DNA from: Fidelibacterota bacterium
GTDB taxonomy: Bacteria; Fidelibacterota; Fidelibacteria; Fidelibacterales; Fidelibacteraceae
Assembly: GCA_030600775.1 (NCBI GenBank)
Contig: JAUVLI010000003.1
Location: forward strand, 1-37,121
DNA length: 37,121 bases
Direction of reading: 5' to 3'
In this document: positions 31,869 to 37,121 of the stretch, in pieces
Numbering within the stretch: position 1 is the first letter of the stretch
Layout: every line of letters starts with the position of its first letter
Notes under the pieces: model-generated
Database searches by the model: none
The model's input: only the letters and a program-made list of their open reading frames with translations
Told to the model about the DNA's origin: nothing
Translations under genes and position numbers: made by a program

Positions 31869-34355
31869 CAGTAGAGTCATTTTTACAAAATTATTTTCAT
31901 TATTGTATGAAATTCGAGCGATATAAACACCGGAACTAAAATTAGCGGCATTCCAAACATAAGTATGTTTTCCTGCAGATAATTTTTTATTACCGAGATC
32001 TGCAACCAATTGTCCAAGGATGTTGTATATTCTAATTTCAACTTTTTTTGCTTCGGGAATGTCAAATGTAATTGTGGTAGATGGATTGAATGGATTCGGA
32101 TAATTTGAATATAATTTGAATTCTTTTGGCTTTACAATATTATTTTCAACACCCACATATCGATCTGGAAATAAGCCTCCTAATGTGCTATCTGTTCCCA
32201 TTATATAACCTTTCCACATTTGAAGAAAATTATCTGGTGGATTATCGAACCACGCAGATAAATCAATTCTTTCACCAGTTTCTGGATCTGAGAATGTTGC
32301 ACCGGGGGAGTTAAAATCTTCTTTGATCGTTTCTACATTTGAAGCAAGTTCTTGAGTGAAATTAATTACATCTGCTGAATCCAAGTCAAAATCAGATGCA
32401 AATGGGGCAAATGCCTCTCCTAACATCTCTACAGAATCTGTAAATGCTGAAAATCCAACTAACCATTCAGCAAGGTTAGTACCAAATTCAGTGAATTTAT
32501 CTTTTCCATATTGTTTAAGCATTAAGAAGTTTGGATTAGCTTTTTCCAAAGCAGCAATTAACAATGTATCGTTAACTTTTGTTTCTTTCCATTCGTTATA
32601 AATTTCTCCTTCTGCCCAAGTAGAGTCCCATTGTTCAGTTTCTGAATTATAGTAATATTCCCAATATTGGTAGTAACTTGTATCATAAATTGTTTCTATA
32701 TAAATTGCTTCTTTAAAGTCAATTTCATTAGGGTCAAGATATAGATCAAACATTCTGTTAAGCTCTGTATCAAGGGAATCAAATCCATCAGCCATAAAAG
32801 TAAAAAATTCTTGTGCTTTTGTAGTTCCTTCGATAATATTTTTACATACTTCTTGAGTCAAATAGATTGGAACAATATCATCCTGTCCTTTTACTAAATT
32901 GTCTTGAGGTGAACATTCCTTACCACCTTTAAGTAGTATAACAAAAACATCCTCGGTATCAACATTAGCGATATAGTTGAGATGATGGTTAATATATGCA
33001 CATTCATCAGAATAATCAAATTTTGACCAATCGAAGTGGAACAATAAACTATCAATATTTGCATTATCACAATAGCTAAAAATTTTACTTGCATCTTTAG
33101 AAAAATTATCTACCGTTTGCAAATATTTAATAACAGCTAATCCCGCATGTGGGTCTCCATCATTTGGATTTCCAATAATGGGAGCATTTAGTAAAGCGAA
33201 ATAATCAATATATTTAGATGGTAAATATGTGTATTTTACCCAATTGTATTCTTCGACATTAATTATCATATCTTTATTGATCTTAGCGATAATATCCGAT
33301 GGTAAGCCGGTAGGAAAAATGTTTCCAAATGTATAAGTAGCTGGAACCGCTTCAAAATAATAATCAAGAAAAACATCTGGTAATCCAAAAGGAGCATTTT
33401 CAATTATACCAACCGGACGAAATGTTTTTCCTTCGCCATGATCAAGAGGATATTCTTTTCCTTTTAGTATTAAATTAACAGAATCAATAGCAGCTTGAAC
33501 GGAATCAATATAATCAACAGAAATATCTAATGATGAAAATGGCTGATTTGTACCTACGGCTTTTAAGGTATCTAAAGCAACTTGCAATTCTTCAAGTGCT
33601 ACAATAAACGAATCAATTGCAGGTTGTGTGTTGCCACTCCCGATTTCACCTAATGAATCTAAAATATCAATTCCGGCACTAATTGAATTACCAAAACTTT
33701 CGAAATGTTCAGGTAATGTAAACATTCTGTTAAAAGCAGTACGCGAAAATTCATAGGTAGTATCAAGATCATTTCCAAATCCCGATAATTCTAATAAAAA
33801 GACAAAATCATTTTCATTTGAAAATAGAGAATCCATATTTGTTGCAAATTGTCCCATATTTGTATCAAGTGAATCTTCATAGAATGCGAATAATGAATCA
33901 AGTTCATCAGCAAAATCATAAGTATCATCTGCAAAATTATCGATATTGTCTTTTGTAAGTTGAAAATCACCTGATTTAAAATATACGGCAAGATTATGGA
34001 CAAAATCCTCAGCATGAATTACATTACGAAAAATGTTTATTAAAGTTGAATCTAAACCTTCACTAAAATATTCTGCCTCTGTTTTAAAGTTATTGAAAGA
34101 TGATTCGGTTTGGACAAATAACGTGTCAACAAAATATTCAGAATGAGCGAGTCCCAAAAATGCCAATCCAAAATACCCCTTATTTACAACAGTAGAATCC
34201 ACATCTAAAATCCAATCATTAAAGACGCTGTCTCTTTCAGCATAATAGTCTTTTACATTTTGATCCACATCTTTGTAAATAATCAAATCGGATATGGGTG
34301 GTGGTGCAAAAAGAAAACTTACACTGACCAAAAACAATAACACTAACTTCTTCAT
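31863..34355 (-). CDS. Large secreted protein with type IX secretion sorting domain, function unknown
   Basis: An 830-residue protein with a signal peptide (MKKLVLLFLVSVSFLFAPPP) and, at about 742-830, a type A T9SS C-terminal sorting domain: SNYPNPFNPSTTITFDIP, VEIRIYNILGQLVADLG, AGKHTYVWNAANFSSGVYIA and a final VKMTLLK. The middle ~700 residues show no family I recognise: acidic, rich in Asp, Phe and Leu, with repeated DSL/FDSLF patterns suggesting long helices (FADDTYDFADELDSLFAFYE; AIDSFIVALEELQVALDTLK), and few cysteines. After export through the outer membrane the domain is normally removed and the protein anchored or released. The ATG follows GAGGAG. It is convergent with the caspase operon and shares its terminator. 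Confidence 0.85.
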   Translation of the reverse strand: MKKLVLLFLVSVSFLFAPPPISDLIIYKDVDQNVKDYYAERDSVFNDWILDVDSTVVNKGYFGLAFLGLAHSEYFVDTLFVQTESSFNNFKTEAEYFSEGLDSTLINIFRNVIHAEDFVHNLAVYFKSGDFQLTKDNIDNFADDTYDFADELDSLFAFYEDSLDTNMGQFATNMDSLFSNENDFVFLLELSGFGNDLDTTYEFSRTAFNRMFTLPEHFESFGNSISAGIDILDSLGEIGSGNTQPAIDSFIVALEELQVALDTLKAVGTNQPFSSLDISVDYIDSVQAAIDSVNLILKGKEYPLDHGEGKTFRPVGIIENAPFGLPDVFLDYYFEAVPATYTFGNIFPTGLPSDIIAKINKDMIINVEEYNWVKYTYLPSKYIDYFALLNAPIIGNPNDGDPHAGLAVIKYLQTVDNFSKDASKIFSYCDNANIDSLLFHFDWSKFDYSDECAYINHHLNYIANVDTEDVFVILLKGGKECSPQDNLVKGQDDIVPIYLTQEVCKNIIEGTTKAQEFFTFMADGFDSLDTELNRMFDLYLDPNEIDFKEAIYIETIYDTSYYQYWEYYYNSETEQWDSTWAEGEIYNEWKETKVNDTLLIAALEKANPNFLMLKQYGKDKFTEFGTNLAEWLVGFSAFTDSVEMLGEAFAPFASDFDLDSADVINFTQELASNVETIKEDFNSPGATFSDPETGERIDLSAWFDNPPDNFLQMWKGYIMGTDSTLGGLFPDRYVGVENNIVKPKEFKLYSNYPNPFNPSTTITFDIPEAKKVEIRIYNILGQLVADLGNKKLSAGKHTYVWNAANFSSGVYIARISYNNENNFVKMTLLK

Positions 34356-34536
34356 TTTAACTTCTCCTCTTTTTATTATATTATTACAAATAATTTTTAA
34401 TTAATATAATATAATTTAATTTAAAAAACCTATGATAAATATCACAAAATTAGTTTTTTTCCATTTTGCATAAAATATTGCCGTAATTTCTATTAAATAT
34501 CTAAACAATTATTAAAAAAAAATAACAAATCTGTAT

Positions 34537-34565
34537 TTGTATAAGCAAATATTTTGCTATATATT
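34537..34565 (+). promoter_or_regulatory. Promoter with palindrome in its spacer, upstream of oligopeptidase B
   Basis: TTGTAT (34537-34542), 17 nt, TATATT (34560-34565). The spacer contains AGCAAA-TAT-TTTGCT (34544-34558), a perfect 6-bp-arm inverted repeat where a repressor would block polymerase. It lies about 40 bp before the start codon. Confidence 0.4.
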
Positions 34566-34606
34566 ATCATAGTTGATGTAAAATAATTTATGAAGGAGTA
34601 ATTAAA

Positions 34607-36730
34607 ATGAGACGAACGATGCAATTTTTTATTGGTTTATTAGGGTTACTATTTATTGTTACAAGTTGTGAAAAATTAAAGGAATCAAAAATAATACCAT
34701 CAAAAGCGAAAAAAATTAAAAAGGAACTTACAACTCATAATGATACGAGAATTGATAATTATTATTGGTTGAGAGATAGAGAAGATCCAAAAGTAATCAA
34801 ATATTTGGAAAATGAAAATGAATATTCCGATGCAGTTATGAAGGATACAAAAAAATTACAAACAAAACTTTATGATGAAATGGTAAATAGGATCAAGCAA
34901 GAGGATGAATCCGTACCCTATAAATTTAACGGATATTACTATTATACAAGATTCGAAAAAGGAAATGAGCATCCGATTTATTGTCGTAAAAAGGGAAGTT
35001 TAGAGAGTAAAGAAGAAATTTTATTAAATGAAAATGAAATGGCGAAAGGATTTTCCTACTTCCATATTGCTGATTTTAGTGTAAGTCCGGATAATAAAAT
35101 TATTGCTTATTCGGTTGACACATTGAGTAGAAGAAAATATACGATAAAATTCATAAATTTAGAGATGGGAAAATTGCTAAAAGATAATATCCCAAACACT
35201 TCAGGAAATATTGTTTGGGCAAATGACAATAAAACAATTTTTTATAATGTAAAAGATGAATCACTTCGTCCATACAAAACAGTAAAACACATTTTAAGAA
35301 CAGATGTGAAAAATGACAAAACAGTTTATGAAGAAAAAGACAATACATTTTATCATACGGTTTCAAAAAGCAAATCACAAAAATATATACTGTTTTGTTC
35401 GGAATCTACTTTATTCACTGAATATCATATTTTAGATGCAAACACTCCTAATGGGAAGTTAAAAATAATCCAGCCGAGACAAAAAGATCTTGAATACAAT
35501 GTCGATCATATTGGTAAATATTTTTATATCAGGACAAACAAAGATGCAAAGAATTTTAAAATTGTTAGAACAGAAATTGAACATTTATCACAAGAATATT
35601 GGGTAGATGTAATTCCAGCTCGGGAAGATATTTTGATAAGTGATTTTGAAATATTTAATAATTATTTAGTTGTAAAAGAATTCAAAAATGCTTTGCCTTT
35701 TATAAAAATATTGGATTTTGTAAATGATAAAAAATATACTATCGATATTAAAGAACCGGCTTATACTTTGTGGATTTCAACTAATCCTGAAGGCGATTCG
35801 GATATTTTAAGATACGGATACGAATCTATGACGACTCCAAGTTCTATCTATGATTTTAATATGGTTACTAAAGAGAAAAAATTAATGAAAGAGGAAGAAG
35901 TGCTTGGTGATTTTGATAAAAATAATTATCAAACAGAACGGTTGTTTGCTACTGCTTGTGATTGTACAAAAGTTCCAATTTCAATTGTCTATAGAAAAGG
36001 ATTGAAGAAAAATGGAAAAGCACCATTGTTGATTTATGGATATGGATCCTACGGAAATAATATGCCGGCGTATTTTAGTACGGTTCGTTTAAGTCTGTTG
36101 AACAGAGGATTTGTTTATGCAATCGCTCATATTCGAGGTGGTCAAGAAATGGGAAGAAAATGGTATGAAGATGGAAAATTATTAAAAAAGAAGAATACTT
36201 TCTATGATTTTATTGATTGTACGAAATATTTAGTGAAAGAAAAATATGCATCTCCTGAAAAGGTTTTTGCAATGGGTGGAAGTGCCGGTGGTTTACTTAT
36301 GGGAGCGATTTCAAATATGGCACCTGATCTATATACTGGAATCATCGCTCAAGTTCCTTTCGTAGATGTTGTAACAACTATGCTTGATGAGAGTATTCCA
36401 CTGACAACCGGTGAATATGATGAATGGGGAAATCCGAATGTTAAGAAATATTATGATTATATGTTATCTTATTCTCCTTATGATAATGTTGAAGCGAAAG
36501 AATATCCCAATATGCTGATCACGACTGGATTACATGATTCACAAGTTCAGTATTGGGAATCGGCAAAATGGGTGGCAAAATTACGGGATTTGAAAACAGA
36601 TGATAAATTATTATTAATAAAAATTAATATGGATTATGGGCATGGTGGAGCTTCAGGTAGATTTGAAGTTTATAAAGAATATGCACTTGAATATGCGTTT
36701 ATTTTTAAGATATTAAATATTAAAAAATGA
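34607..36730 (+). CDS. Oligopeptidase B-like S9 serine peptidase, lipoprotein-anchored
   Basis: A 707-residue prolyl-oligopeptidase family enzyme. The N-terminal beta-propeller gating domain (about 40-440) starts with the oligopeptidase B pattern RIDNYYWLRDREDPKVIKYL. The alpha/beta-hydrolase domain has HIRGGQEMGRKWYEDGK, the nucleophile in MGGSAGGLLMG (S559), D644 in TTGLHDSQV and H679 in DYGHGGASGRF. The PtrB-type GEYDEWGNPN motif, which includes a primed-site acidic patch, suggests cleavage after basic residues. Unlike cytoplasmic PtrB, the start MRRTMQFFIGLLGLLFIVTS followed by C21 is a lipoprotein signal, so it is probably anchored in the envelope. It has an ATG with GGAG. It stands alone behind its own candidate promoter. 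Confidence 0.92.
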   Translation: MRRTMQFFIGLLGLLFIVTSCEKLKESKIIPSKAKKIKKELTTHNDTRIDNYYWLRDREDPKVIKYLENENEYSDAVMKDTKKLQTKLYDEMVNRIKQEDESVPYKFNGYYYYTRFEKGNEHPIYCRKKGSLESKEEILLNENEMAKGFSYFHIADFSVSPDNKIIAYSVDTLSRRKYTIKFINLEMGKLLKDNIPNTSGNIVWANDNKTIFYNVKDESLRPYKTVKHILRTDVKNDKTVYEEKDNTFYHTVSKSKSQKYILFCSESTLFTEYHILDANTPNGKLKIIQPRQKDLEYNVDHIGKYFYIRTNKDAKNFKIVRTEIEHLSQEYWVDVIPAREDILISDFEIFNNYLVVKEFKNALPFIKILDFVNDKKYTIDIKEPAYTLWISTNPEGDSDILRYGYESMTTPSSIYDFNMVTKEKKLMKEEEVLGDFDKNNYQTERLFATACDCTKVPISIVYRKGLKKNGKAPLLIYGYGSYGNNMPAYFSTVRLSLLNRGFVYAIAHIRGGQEMGRKWYEDGKLLKKKNTFYDFIDCTKYLVKEKYASPEKVFAMGGSAGGLLMGAISNMAPDLYTGIIAQVPFVDVVTTMLDESIPLTTGEYDEWGNPNVKKYYDYMLSYSPYDNVEAKEYPNMLITTGLHDSQVQYWESAKWVAKLRDLKTDDKLLLIKINMDYGHGGASGRFEVYKEYALEYAFIFKILNIKK

Positions 36731-36797
36731 ATATCCAGTACCTTTTGATCTGGAGATCTATACATTGCAGGCAATTATATTTAAAAAGGAGGAAATT

Positions 36798-37121
36798 ATG
36801 TCAAAATTCAATTTTTCGTTTATTATTACGCTTTTTTGTTTAAGCGTGGTAACGACAACTTACGCCCAATTACCGCAAACATTTACCAATACAGCACGTA
36901 ACATACATTATGGTTATGCCGAGGGCGTAGCAGTGGGTTCAGACGGCACTGTTTTTCTTGCCAATGGCAGTGACGGTTTGCGTGCATACAGCTATAACGG
37001 AACATCTTTCACCAACACCGCACACATTAATGACGGTGGTTATGCCTGGGGTGTAGCAGTGGGTTCAGACGGCACTGTTTTTCTCGCCAATAGCTATGGT
37101 TTGCGTGCATACAGCTATGAC
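36798..37121 (+). CDS. Exported beta-propeller repeat protein, N-terminal part (runs off right edge)
   Basis: The first 108 codons of a secreted protein. A signal peptide (MSKFNFSFIITLFCLSVVTT then YAQ, cleavage near residue 23) is followed by two units of a 42-residue repeat: FTNTA at 29 and 71, EGVAVGSDGTVFLANGSDG at 42 and its near-copy WGVAVGSDGTVFLANSYG at 84, each ending GLRAYSY. Such repeats build beta-propellers (LVIVD- or NHL-like). A strong AAGGAGG site lies 6 nt before the ATG, and a small palindrome (ATTGC-AG-GCAAT, 36764-36775) just ahead of it. G+C is about 50% here against about 30% in flanking genes, and the repeats are nearly identical in DNA, suggesting recent expansion or transfer. 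A T9SS tail would be expected beyond the edge. Confidence 0.8.
   Translation, partial: MSKFNFSFIITLFCLSVVTTTYAQLPQTFTNTARNIHYGYAEGVAVGSDGTVFLANGSDGLRAYSYNGTSFTNTAHINDGGYAWGVAVGSDGTVFLANSYGLRAYSYD

Noticed and set aside
36731-36763. Hairpin CCAG...CTGG after the oligopeptidase gene as a terminator
   Set aside because: The stem is short and imperfect and no T tract follows.
1-37121. tRNA, rRNA, transposase, integrase or phage genes
   Set aside because: No cloverleaf with a conserved T-loop, no rRNA motifs and no DDE or recombinase motifs were recognised on either strand.

Overview
The window is AT-rich (roughly 30% G+C by eye) and codes densely with the standard genetic code. It looks like a chromosome segment from a Gram-negative member of the FCB superphylum (Bacteroidota, Ignavibacteriota, Cloacimonadota or relatives). 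Four signs point there: a C-terminal type IX secretion (T9SS) sorting domain (31863-34355), a PorX-type response regulator/PglZ protein next to tsaE, a Bacteroidota-style promoter (TTTG-N20-TAnnTTTG) in front of a TetR gene, and several outer-membrane beta-barrel and lipoprotein genes. The exact phylum cannot be fixed from the sequence. No rRNA, tRNA, CRISPR array or transposase was seen.

Layout. 1-3356: 5' end of trpS, an NlpC/P60 hydrolase, a diacylglycerol-kinase-family lipid kinase, and an spmA-spmB pair. 3646-10588: a TetR-headed run on the + strand encoding a LolA-like protein, a secreted PLD3/PLD4-like phospholipase D protein, an outer-membrane barrel and an MMPL/RND (HAE3-type) transporter, probably a trans-envelope lipid transport or modification system. 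10790-13228: a DUF6132-like small membrane protein, a patatin-like phospholipase and an exported protein that looks like a catalytically dead amidohydrolase. 13234-21905: a long minus-strand housekeeping and envelope cluster, in transcription order porX, tsaE, tsaB, surE, a TPR plus periplasmic-binding-fold protein, uppP, holA, ECF sigma and anti-sigma. 22054-24902: thioesterase, C69 dipeptidase, ComF. 25008-27208 (minus): an unrecognised barrel-like exported protein followed by a TrmH/SpoU methyltransferase.

27430-31566 is the most distinctive region. A two-gene operon with its own promoter encodes a coiled-coil lipoprotein with 15-residue repeats and an 1118-residue exported protein that joins a coiled coil, a seven-bladed WD40 propeller, two CARDB-like Ig domains and a C14 caspase-type domain with an EF-hand-like loop. 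The operon lies between two related terminator-like elements (27261-27328 and 31801-31868), and a short non-initiated reading frame follows it, suggesting insertion or rearrangement. Next come a large T9SS-sorted protein (minus strand), a lipoprotein oligopeptidase B, and at the right edge the start of a beta-propeller repeat gene with much higher G+C and nearly identical 126-bp repeats.

Functionally the window is dominated by the cell envelope: secretion control (PorX, ECF sigma/anti-sigma, a T9SS cargo), lipid handling (MMPL, LolA-like, PLD, patatin, lipid kinase, UppP) and surface or periplasmic proteolysis (caspase, C69, oligopeptidase B, NlpC).
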